Of a stretch of 64,000 bases of DNA, positions 52,333-60,072 are shown in pieces; within the stretch, counting starts at the first letter, position 1; each line of letters starts with the position of its first letter. Made by a program: the position numbers and the translations under genes. The stretch is from Bacteroidota bacterium (GTDB lineage Bacteria > Bacteroidota > Bacteroidia > Sphingobacteriales > Sphingobacteriaceae). The notes beneath the pieces were generated by a model. That model worked only from the letters and a program-made list of their open reading frames with translations, was not told the origin of the DNA and did not search any database. The stretch covers positions 327,939-391,938 of the forward strand of contig JAEXHI010000025.1 in NCBI GenBank assembly GCA_023450085.1, in the 5' to 3' direction.

Positions 52333-54942
52333 TTAAAAAGTATATCTCACTGTGGCACCATAAGTTCGTGGATCTCCCAACACTCCTGCATATAAACCAG
52401 AGTTGCCTGCTGCAGCTTGTAATTGTTCAAAATAGTTGGTATTTGCAAGGTTACGTCCCCATACAAACAGAGAGAATTTCTCTGATCTAAACCCTATCCT
52501 TGCATTTAACAAAGCATAACCTTCTATGACCAAAACTTTTGATGGCGTAGGATTTGAAGAATATTCCGAACGGTAGCTCACATCGCCAGCAATAAAATAC
52601 CTACCTTCTTTCTCAATCAAATTTCCTGCAGTACTCAACTCAGCACCTCCCGACGCATTCCATTTAGAAATACCAGGTAAACGTCCTCCAGAGGCATCCT
52701 TAAAAGCTACTTGGGTTGAAACGCCATTGATCACTTCAGTGTGACCAGTTTCCTCTAACGGCAATGGAGCATTAGTGAATTTCACATATTTACCATCCAA
52801 GTAAGCTACTGCCGCGTTTAAAGTTAAAAATCTTCCTGCCTGATAGCTACCGTCAACTTCTATCCCCCTTACGCGTACTTTTTCTGCGTTGGCCAAATAC
52901 CCCCTATTTACGCCTAATTGAGGCGATTGCACATTGGTTTGATAATCTTTAATATCTGTATTAAACGCGGTGATGTTTAACAGCGCACCAGCAGTTGGTT
53001 TAGTTTTCAAACCTAACTCATAATGTTGTACATATTCAGGTTTTACTCTTGCTACCGAGATATCTGCAGCGCCAGAAGAAGTAGTTGGCAAACCGCCTAC
53101 GTTTACCCCTACAGGTTTATACCCCGTTGAATATGTCGCAAAGGTATTTAGCTTATCATTAGGTCGATACGACAAAGTTAAATTACCCGAAAGGTTATTG
53201 TTTTCGGTACTGATATTAAATTGTTGATTAGCATAAACTGCCGCTTTTAATGCCAGTAAATTAGCATCAGTAGTTTGTAGGCCGCCATAAGTTTGTCTAT
53301 CATAATCCACGTCTTTTTTATCATAAGTGAACCTGATACCTGGCAACACGTGGAGTTTATCAATCACCTCCCAATCTACTTGAGCAAAAGCCGCTGCACT
53401 TAACGACTTAATGGTCGAATTTGTTCTAATCCCAAACCCATCCAACAAACTCGGTGTTGAGTATAAAGCTTGCTGACCTGTATTGCTAGTCTGTACAAAA
53501 CGCCATTGATCTTTACCTACTTCTTCAGTTTGTCCCAAACCTTGTAGGTTTTGTCCGAGTATAAATACCCCTACTACACCACTTAATTTATCGGTAATAT
53601 CCCCTGCATACCTCACTTCTTGCGAATATTGATCATGACGAGTATTTCCCTGCGATTTAGTCAGTGCAGAAAACTCAGTAAAATCCCTGTCATTAGTAGG
53701 ATCCCAATTCCAGAATCGCCAAGCAGTAGTAGAGGTCAACTTCCCTTTACCTATTTTATAATCCGCATTTAATGAAATCCCGCCAATAGATTGATTATGT
53801 CTCCAAGGCGTATTGGTATAAATTTCTCTTGAAAAAGGATCAATTTTTGGTTGTTGATAACCCAGATCGGCTACAATTCTAGCATATTGACGATAGGCAC
53901 TTCTTTCGGTAGTAGTTACCCCAGCAACCACCAAAGGATAGCCCGCTGGATGTTGTACACTTACATCTCCGCTTAACAACAACTCTAGCTTCTCGTTAGG
54001 TGTGTATAAAAACTGCGCTTTAGCACCCAAATTGTTTTGTCCACTATATTTACGTTCTTCTGGAACATTCCATATCGTACCATCACGTTGTGTACCTGAT
54101 ATAGATATTTTGGCCGCAAGATTTTTGGCTAGTGGCCCTGTTACCGTTGTCTTGGCTTGGATAAAATTATAGTTACCATAGCTTAGTTCAACTTTTGCAC
54201 TTGGGATTAAGCTTGGTTTTTTAGTAGTAATATTAAATGCACCTGCGGTCGTATTTTTTCCAAACAGGGTTCCCTGCGGGCCTCTGATGACCTCAATTTG
54301 ATCAATATCAATAAAATCAGTTGAAGTTGCCGCTGGACGGGCATGGTAAACTCCATCCACATAAAAACCTACGCCTGGATCAATACCATCATTGGTTAAA
54401 CCAAACGTTGAGCCCAAACCTCTGATATTTAAAGTCGTATTTCTCGCATTTGATGCATAAAGCTGTACCGAAGGCACCAATTCTTTCAATCGGTTTACGT
54501 TAAAAGCACCTGCATTTTCAGCTGCCTGTCCACCAATTACTGTAATGGGAATAGGCACTTCTTGCAATACTTCTGAACGGCGTCTCGAAGTCACCACAAT
54601 TTGATCTAGCTGCGAAGCTTCTAACAAAACGAGCTCTAAAGGTGTAGCAGAAATTGTTAAAACTTGGAAATCTTGTGCTTTAAAACCTACTGAACTTACT
54701 TGAATGTAAAAAGGTACTTCGGGAACTTGAGCTAATCGGAATTCGCCTTTTTCATTGGCGCTTGTCGAAATATTAGCCCCTCTTATTTTTATAGTGGCAT
54801 GGGGAACCGGAGAGCCATCAGCCCGTTTGACTACGCCTATTAAAGCATTTTGGGCAAATGCAAGGTTGGCCGAAAGTGAAAAGGTTAAAGTTAAAGCAAT
54901 AAGGTAAATGTAGTTTCTTAGTTGATAATGTTTGATTTTCAT
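52333..54942 (-). CDS. TonB-dependent outer-membrane receptor
   Basis: 869 residues. A signal peptide ends near LAFAQ. A CarboxypepD_reg-like domain (about 30-115; ALIGVVKRADGSPVPHATIKIRG) precedes the plug (about 120-240; QIVVTSRRRSEVLQEVPIPITVIGG, IEVIRGPQGTLFGKNTTAGAFN). A 22-strand barrel ends LGDPRTYGATVRYTF. The QGTLFGKNTTAGAFN box marks the FecA/iron-type group rather than SusC, and no susD follows. A Cys-rich leader ORF stops 15 bases upstream. A motif shared with cobA lies 129 bases upstream. The ligand is unknown; a sulfur compound or siderophore is possible. Confidence 0.93.
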   Translation of the reverse strand: MKIKHYQLRNYIYLIALTLTFSLSANLAFAQNALIGVVKRADGSPVPHATIKIRGANISTSANEKGEFRLAQVPEVPFYIQVSSVGFKAQDFQVLTISATPLELVLLEASQLDQIVVTSRRRSEVLQEVPIPITVIGGQAAENAGAFNVNRLKELVPSVQLYASNARNTTLNIRGLGSTFGLTNDGIDPGVGFYVDGVYHARPAATSTDFIDIDQIEVIRGPQGTLFGKNTTAGAFNITTKKPSLIPSAKVELSYGNYNFIQAKTTVTGPLAKNLAAKISISGTQRDGTIWNVPEERKYSGQNNLGAKAQFLYTPNEKLELLLSGDVSVQHPAGYPLVVAGVTTTERSAYRQYARIVADLGYQQPKIDPFSREIYTNTPWRHNQSIGGISLNADYKIGKGKLTSTTAWRFWNWDPTNDRDFTEFSALTKSQGNTRHDQYSQEVRYAGDITDKLSGVVGVFILGQNLQGLGQTEEVGKDQWRFVQTSNTGQQALYSTPSLLDGFGIRTNSTIKSLSAAAFAQVDWEVIDKLHVLPGIRFTYDKKDVDYDRQTYGGLQTTDANLLALKAAVYANQQFNISTENNNLSGNLTLSYRPNDKLNTFATYSTGYKPVGVNVGGLPTTSSGAADISVARVKPEYVQHYELGLKTKPTAGALLNITAFNTDIKDYQTNVQSPQLGVNRGYLANAEKVRVRGIEVDGSYQAGRFLTLNAAVAYLDGKYVKFTNAPLPLEETGHTEVINGVSTQVAFKDASGGRLPGISKWNASGGAELSTAGNLIEKEGRYFIAGDVSYRSEYSSNPTPSKVLVIEGYALLNARIGFRSEKFSLFVWGRNLANTNYFEQLQAAAGNSGLYAGVLGDPRTYGATVRYTF

Positions 54943-54957
54943 TTTTTGTATAAAGTG

Positions 54958-55044
54958 TTACGAGGTTTGCTGTATGGGTATTTTTAAATAGTCGAAAGCG
55001 TTTTTCATCATACAGCAACACATGGGATTAAGAGATCTTTTCAT
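54958..55044 (-). CDS. Cys-rich leader ORF (28 aa) before the TonB receptor
   Basis: A complete ATG-to-TAA ORF encodes MKRSLNPMCCCMMKNAFDY and nine more residues. It has three Cys codons in a row flanked by Met (CCCMM). It ends 15 bases before the receptor start. Such a peptide could stall ribosomes when Cys-tRNA is short, linking receptor expression to sulfur supply. This is inference; no terminator or anti-terminator pair was identified between them. Confidence 0.4.
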   Translation of the reverse strand: MKRSLNPMCCCMMKNAFDYLKIPIQQTS

Positions 55045-55070
55045 ATTTCAAATTTTTAATTATATATAAT

Positions 55071-55087
55071 ATCTATAGATTTAGTAG
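55071..55087. promoter_or_regulatory. 17-bp motif upstream of the TonB receptor (shared with cobA)
   Basis: ATCTATAGATTTAGTAG, imperfectly dyad-symmetric (CTA...TAG). It differs from the cobA copy at two adjacent bases. It lies 27 bases upstream of the leader ORF start. Confidence 0.6.
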
Positions 55088-55189
55088 ACAAATATATTAA
55101 AGTTTTTACAAACCAAAATTTTATTTTGAAAAATGTGTGCTATTGGCAGAAAGGAGGATGCCTTTTTAGCAGAGGTTTTAGTGGAATAA

Positions 55190-55295
55190 ACCCCTTGACG
55201 TGGAAATACTTTTTATATTAATGTATCGGGACAGGCAGTGCCTAGGAATGACAGCATGAGCGTTAAACAAAAAGATTGCAACAAAAAGCGGGGCT
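55190..55295. repeat. Two-ended dispersed repeat element, copy 2
   Basis: Left end ccccttgacgtggaaatact and right end aaaaagattgcaacaaaaag followed by cggggcta match copy 1 at 19941-20061. The middle (about 55 bases) is unrelated and lacks the palindrome. Confidence 0.7.
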
Positions 55296-55421
55296 ATCGT
55301 AACCGATGCCCCGCTGTATATGATTTACAAATTAATGTAAGTAATCCTAAAATTGCTTCCTAAAATAATCGGGAAGAGCCATTACCTTAACTCTTTCGGA
55401 CTTACCGACGATTAACTTAAT

Positions 55422-56894
55422 CTACTTACTTGTATAATTTGGTGCTTCTTTAGTAATGGTGATATCATGTGGATGACTTTCACGCATACCAGCAGCCGTA
55501 ATTTGTACAAATTGTGCTTCTTGTAACTTGTCTATACTAGCTGCTCCAACGTAGCCCATGCTTGCACGTAAACCGCCAATATATTGATACATCACTTCAG
55601 CTAAAGTACCTTTGTATGGCACACGGCCCACAATTCCTTCTGGCACCAATTTCTTAATATCGTCTTCAACATCTTGGAAATAACGGTCTTTTGAACCTTG
55701 TTCCATTGCTTCGATAGATCCCATACCACGGTATGATTTAAACTTACGTCCTTCGTAAATGATGGTTTCACCTGGGCTTTCTTCTACACCTGCAAATAAT
55801 GAACCAGCCATTACCGTGCTAGCACCAGCGGCAATAGCCTTGGCAATATCACCTGTATGTTTAATACCACCGTCAGCAATTACTGGAACTCCTGTACCTT
55901 TTAAAGCCTTCGCACACTCAAAAACTGCGTATAACTGAGGCACTCCTACCCCTGCAATAATTCTGGTAGTACAAATAGAACCTGGACCAATACCCACTTT
56001 AACCGCATCAGCACCAGCCTCTGCTAAAGCTTTTGCCGCAGCACCAGTAGCAATGTTACCAGCAATCACCTGTAGCTCTGGGTATTTCGCCTTAACTTCT
56101 TTTAATTTATCAATTACCCCTTTTGAGTGACCATGTGCCGTATCAATGGCAATCACGTCAACCCCAGCTTTTACTAAAGCATCTACGCGTTGCATCGTGT
56201 CAGCAGTTACACCAACTGCAGCGCCTACACGTAAACGACCTTTTTCGTCTTTACAAGCTACTGGATAGTTTTTAACTTTTTGGATATCCTTGAAAGTAAT
56301 CAAGCCACTCAAAAAGCCTTTCTCATCTACTACAGGTAATTTTTCAATTTTATGATTTTGCAAAATCTCTTCTGCTTCTTTCAAGGTAGTTCCCTCAGGA
56401 GCGGTAATTAGATTTTCTTTGGTCATTACCTGCGCAATTGGTTTGCTCATATCCTTTTGGAAACGCAAATCCCTATTGGTAATAATGCCTACCAGTTTAT
56501 TATCCGAAGTAACTACTGGAATACCACCAATTTTGTGCTCCTTCATAATTTTAAAAGCGTCTGCTACTACCGATGTTTCTAATAAGGTAACAGGATCCTG
56601 GATCATACCACTTTCCGAACGTTTCACTTTGCGCACCTCTTCGGCTTGCCTCTCAATGCTCATGTTTTTATGAAGCATCCCTAATCCACCGTTTTGGGCT
56701 ATGGCAATGGCTAATTCTGCTTCAGTAACGGTATCCATCGCTGCCGAAACCAAAGGAACATTCAATTGGATTTTTTTGGTTAAGAAAGTGCTAGTGTTAA
56801 CATCTCTAGGTAATATTTCCGAATACGACGGCACCAAAAGTACGTCATCATACGTTAAACCTAAAGCAATAAATTTTTGGGGATCGAGTTGCAT
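55422..56894 (-). CDS. guaB: Inosine-5'-monophosphate dehydrogenase
   Basis: 490 residues; the committed step to GMP. N-terminal LTYDDVLLVPSYSEILPRDVNTST, two CBS domains at about 95-210, the catalytic loop GPGSICTTRIIAGVGVPQ with the active-site Cys, and the flap ending in GVEGIV-type EGIVGRVPYKG. It is monocistronic with a clear TATCTTTG -7 box. Confidence 0.98.
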   Translation of the reverse strand: MQLDPQKFIALGLTYDDVLLVPSYSEILPRDVNTSTFLTKKIQLNVPLVSAAMDTVTEAELAIAIAQNGGLGMLHKNMSIERQAEEVRKVKRSESGMIQDPVTLLETSVVADAFKIMKEHKIGGIPVVTSDNKLVGIITNRDLRFQKDMSKPIAQVMTKENLITAPEGTTLKEAEEILQNHKIEKLPVVDEKGFLSGLITFKDIQKVKNYPVACKDEKGRLRVGAAVGVTADTMQRVDALVKAGVDVIAIDTAHGHSKGVIDKLKEVKAKYPELQVIAGNIATGAAAKALAEAGADAVKVGIGPGSICTTRIIAGVGVPQLYAVFECAKALKGTGVPVIADGGIKHTGDIAKAIAAGASTVMAGSLFAGVEESPGETIIYEGRKFKSYRGMGSIEAMEQGSKDRYFQDVEDDIKKLVPEGIVGRVPYKGTLAEVMYQYIGGLRASMGYVGAASIDKLQEAQFVQITAAGMRESHPHDITITKEAPNYTSK

Positions 56895-56926
56895 AGCAAA
56901 TAAATTATGAATTATTATTTGCCAGG

Positions 56927-56934
56927 CAAAGATA
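56927..56934 (-). promoter_or_regulatory. -7 promoter box TATCTTTG of guaB
   Basis: An exact TAnnTTTG match on the minus strand, 33 bases upstream of the guaB start, with TTTT about 20 bases further upstream. Confidence 0.6.
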
Positions 56935-57056
56935 CAGTATTTTCACTTAAAATAAAATTCCGATTGTTATATTTTGGTAAAGCAATTGTTGTTTTTCTTT
57001 GACAATTCCAGTCCTGCTGTCCATTACTATCTTTTTGTTTCTTCAACTGGGGCTAT

Positions 57057-57141
57057 AAACCTCGTAGGTTTAACTTCTGTTCAATATGATCCTTCAGTAG
57101 TAAAGTTTAGGGTTTCATTGTTTTAAAAACCTACGAGGTTT
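57057..57141. repeat. Split copy of the aacctcgtaggtttt palindrome
   Basis: Half sites aaacctcgtaggttt (57057-57071) and aaaacctacgaggttt (57126-57141) are separated by 54 bases instead of one, so the palindrome has gained an insert or become a longer-loop hairpin. Confidence 0.7.
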
Positions 57142-57267
57142 TCAAGGGTAGTAAAACAAAAAGGATATCTATTACCATCAAGTTTATTTACCAAAAATAC
57201 TACAACTATTCCAGTCAGTTTGTAGCGTTTACTAAAAACAATGCGTATTGACCACAAAACCTAAACA

Positions 57268-57666
57268 ATGAATAAACCAAACCCTTATCTTATTTACGTG
57301 CTATTATTTGGCTTGTTTTTCTCTTTTGGTTGCAAAAAAGGGAAAAACTACAACAAAACCAACGATGAGTTAGCGCTACAACAGTTAATGGTAAAAATAA
57401 AAGCTTTAGCGGAGAGCAGCAAATGCGGCGACAATATAGAGATCTTGAGTATTGGAGTGGGTGAAAAAGCTTGTGGCGGAGCAAAAATTTATGTACCCTA
57501 CACCTCCAGCATCAATGTTGATGAGTTTAAAAAATTAGTCGCAGAATATACAGCGCTCGAAAAAACTTACAACAAAAAATGGAGTATCGTCTCTGATTGT
57601 GCTTTAGCTCAACCGCCCAAATCAGTAACCTGCCAAAATGGAAAACTTGTTATACAATATAACTAA
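57268..57666 (+). CDS. Small lipoprotein (132 aa), unknown function
   Basis: Signal sequence with lipobox FFSFGCKKGKNYN (Cys22). The mature part has several Cys (SSKCGDN, EKACGGAKIYVPY, VSDCAL, VTCQNGKLVIQYN) that could form disulfides. I do not recognise the family. It is followed 14 bases later by a frameshifted second lipoprotein gene and may be co-transcribed with it. Confidence 0.68.
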   Translation: MNKPNPYLIYVLLFGLFFSFGCKKGKNYNKTNDELALQQLMVKIKALAESSKCGDNIEILSIGVGEKACGGAKIYVPYTSSINVDEFKKLVAEYTALEKTYNKKWSIVSDCALAQPPKSVTCQNGKLVIQYN

Positions 57667-57680
57667 CCCAAACAGCTGAT

Positions 57681-58051
57681 ATGAAACGTCTCTTTCTACA
57701 ATTGGCAACAGCCGTCTTATTTTTTAGTTGTTTAAGCTGTAAAAAAGAAAATACTGAAAACAGAAAAACTTTAACAAGCTCTATGACGAATACAAAGACG
57801 GTGAAATTAGCATTTGTAAATACAATGACGAGACCATTTATAGTGCTGTACATAACGCATACCATGCTGGCTCAAGTATATTCGACAAAAACGGAAATCT
57901 TTTAGGCACCTGCAATTATGGTTGGGGATTAAAAGCAGATCCCATTTGTAAACAGGTAACAAATTGCAAAATAATTTATATGGTTAAAGACAACATATGG
58001 GGGCAACCTGCAACTAACCTATTTAAGCTAGGCCAAAAACCTCATTTTTAA
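57681..58051 (+). pseudogene. Lipoprotein gene broken by a one-base deletion
   Basis: The first frame encodes a lipoprotein signal (LATAVLFFSCLSCKKENTEN) and then runs into unlikely sequence, ending at 57905. From about 57767 the next frame is open to a stop at 58049-58051 and reads as a plausible protein: NFNKLYDEYKDGEISICKYN, IYSAVHNAYHAGSSIFDKNG, LLGTCNYGW, CKIIYMVKDNIWG. Adding one base in the A-tract near 57764-57768 joins them into about 123 residues. The gene is either a real pseudogene or a homopolymer sequencing error. Confidence 0.75.
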
Positions 58052-58170
58052 TAAACATTTTAAACCTTAATGAAAATGGAAAATTTATTTTTATACGTGA
58101 AAGTTTCATTTCAATTCTTCTTCGATAGATATTTATCCTAATTTCATTACAACAATTAGGAATTATTTAG

Positions 58171-60003
58171 ATGAGGAATTTATTTGTTGCAATCCTATTA
58201 CTGATTGCAAGTTTCGGTTATGCACAGAATTTCAAATATGCTTTTGTGACCGACACCCATGTAGGCACCGCTACCGGCGAAGAAGACCTGAGAAGAACAG
58301 TTACCGATATCAATAAGCAAAACGACATTGATTTTGTACTGGTAACTGGCGACATTACGGAGATGGGTACTAATGAAGAACTCAAATTAGCGAAAGAAAT
58401 CCTCGCTAACCTTAATAAACCTTATTATGTAATCCCAGGCAATCACGATACTGGCTGGTCTGAATCTGGCGGAGTCTCTTTCATCACCACCTTTGGATAT
58501 GACAAGTTCACGTTTGACCACAAAGGCTATCGTTTTATTGCCTGTGCATCGGGTCCTTATGTACGCATGAGCGACGGACATATTCCTCGTGATGCCACCG
58601 TTTGGCTCGACAGCTTGCTAAAAAAAACACCTGCATCAATGCCTGTCGTTTTTGTGAACCACTACCCTATCGACAACAGTCTAGACAATTGGTATGAGGT
58701 TACCGATCGTTTGAAAACTAAAAATATTCAATATGCAATTTGCGGTCATGGGCATCAAAATAAAGCTTATGATTTTGAAGGTATAGCAGCCACCATGGGC
58801 CGTTCTAACTTACGTGCTAAAGACAGCATAGGCGGTTATAACATTGTAAACATGGCTAAAGACACCGCGTACTTTGCCACTAAAAAGCCTAACGAACAAC
58901 TATTGCCCGCTTGGCGAAAAATTGCACTTAAAACTTTTGTTAAGGATACAAAAACTTATGAAAGGCCAGATTTCTCCATCAACAAAAAGTATCCCAATGT
59001 AAAAGCAATATGGACTTACCATTCTAGTGCAAATGTGGTAAACACTCCAGCTTACGGCAATGATTTAGTAATTTTTGGAAATAGCTTAGGCTTAGTTGAA
59101 GCCTTAAATGGAAAAACAGGAAAACTCGTTTGGACCTATCAAACCAAGGGAGCCATTTATTCCTCTCCATTAACCACATGGAACAAGTTTGTAATTTTTG
59201 GTTCCGGCGATGGTAATATCTACGCATTGAATTTAAAAGATGGAAAGCTAGCCTGGAAAACCTCAGCAGGAAAATCCGTATTAGGCTCACCCGTAACACA
59301 AGGTGGGGTCATTTTTATAGGTGCCAGCGATCATACTTTTAAGGCGCTTGACATCAAAACGGGAAAGCTAAAATGGCAGTTTAATGATGTAGAAGGCACT
59401 ATTGTAAGTAAACCTTTAATTGTGGGCACTAAGATTTTCTTCGGATCTTGGGGCCGTCACTTATATGCTTTAGATATTTACACAGGCTCATTAATTTGGA
59501 AATGGAATAATGGCAGTGCTAACAGAATGTTTTCTCCTGCTATGGCAACTCCTGTATATGCTAACGGCATTGTTTTTATAGCTGCTCCCGACAGAGTATT
59601 AACTGCTATAAATGCTAACACCGGAGAAACTTTATGGCGGAATAGCGAGGCAAAAGTTCGTGAATCTATTGGCATCTCTCCAGATAGTACTTTAGTTTAT
59701 GGAAAAACCATGCAAGATGAGATTGTAGCCTACAAAACAACTCAAACAGATGAAGGGCTTGCCTGGCGATTCAATGTAGGCTTTGGTTATGAGCACACCC
59801 CTTCAGACCTGATCGAAAAAAATGGTAAACTTTTCTTTGGGACTAAGAATGGCACGGTGTATTGTATAGATCCGCTAGAACGAAAAACCTTATGGGCGCA
59901 TAAGATAGATAACTCGATGATAAACACTTTTCGGGTAATTGACGATAAAACATTGTTGGTGAGCACAATGGATGGCAAAGTTTCTTTGATACAAACCAAC
60001 TAA
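58171..60003 (+). CDS. Secreted metallophosphoesterase fused to a PQQ-like beta-propeller
   Basis: 610 residues with a signal peptide (AILLLIASFGYAQ). The calcineurin-like phosphoesterase domain (about 20-250) has all usual metal motifs: FVTDTHVG, LVTGDITEMG, PGNHDTG, VNHYPID, CGHGHQN. From about 285 to 610 a propeller of about seven PQQ-type blades repeats patterns like VEALNGKTGKLVWTYQTKG, YALNLKDGKLAWKTSAGK, KALDIKTGKLKWQF and YALDIYTGSLIWKW. The propeller probably binds a partner or substrate in the periplasm or at the surface. The substrate is unknown. The two DUF3857 genes follow. Confidence 0.9.
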   Translation: MRNLFVAILLLIASFGYAQNFKYAFVTDTHVGTATGEEDLRRTVTDINKQNDIDFVLVTGDITEMGTNEELKLAKEILANLNKPYYVIPGNHDTGWSESGGVSFITTFGYDKFTFDHKGYRFIACASGPYVRMSDGHIPRDATVWLDSLLKKTPASMPVVFVNHYPIDNSLDNWYEVTDRLKTKNIQYAICGHGHQNKAYDFEGIAATMGRSNLRAKDSIGGYNIVNMAKDTAYFATKKPNEQLLPAWRKIALKTFVKDTKTYERPDFSINKKYPNVKAIWTYHSSANVVNTPAYGNDLVIFGNSLGLVEALNGKTGKLVWTYQTKGAIYSSPLTTWNKFVIFGSGDGNIYALNLKDGKLAWKTSAGKSVLGSPVTQGGVIFIGASDHTFKALDIKTGKLKWQFNDVEGTIVSKPLIVGTKIFFGSWGRHLYALDIYTGSLIWKWNNGSANRMFSPAMATPVYANGIVFIAAPDRVLTAINANTGETLWRNSEAKVRESIGISPDSTLVYGKTMQDEIVAYKTTQTDEGLAWRFNVGFGYEHTPSDLIEKNGKLFFGTKNGTVYCIDPLERKTLWAHKIDNSMINTFRVIDDKTLLVSTMDGKVSLIQTN

Positions 60004-60072
60004 AATTTTAATTTTAAATTTCTCTTCTGCTGTTTTCTTTATTATCATTGTGTTTTAAAGTAAAAAACAACC

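Larger units (their letters stand above)
54943..55421. other. 479-base region upstream of the TonB receptor: leader, motif and repeat element
   Basis: In minus-strand order it holds the guaB 3' flank, the dispersed element copy 2 (55190-55295), the 17-bp motif (55071-55087) and the Cys-rich leader ORF (54958-55044). Confidence 0.65.
56895..57267. other. 373-base intergenic region between guaB and the lipoprotein genes
   Basis: It contains the guaB -7 box and a split copy of the aacctcgtaggtttt palindrome. No gene was seen. Confidence 0.6.

Noticed and set aside
57681..57905. 74-codon ORF taken as a complete lipoprotein
   Set aside because: The C-terminal half is out of frame relative to the plausible coding frame that continues to 58051, so it was reported as a broken gene.
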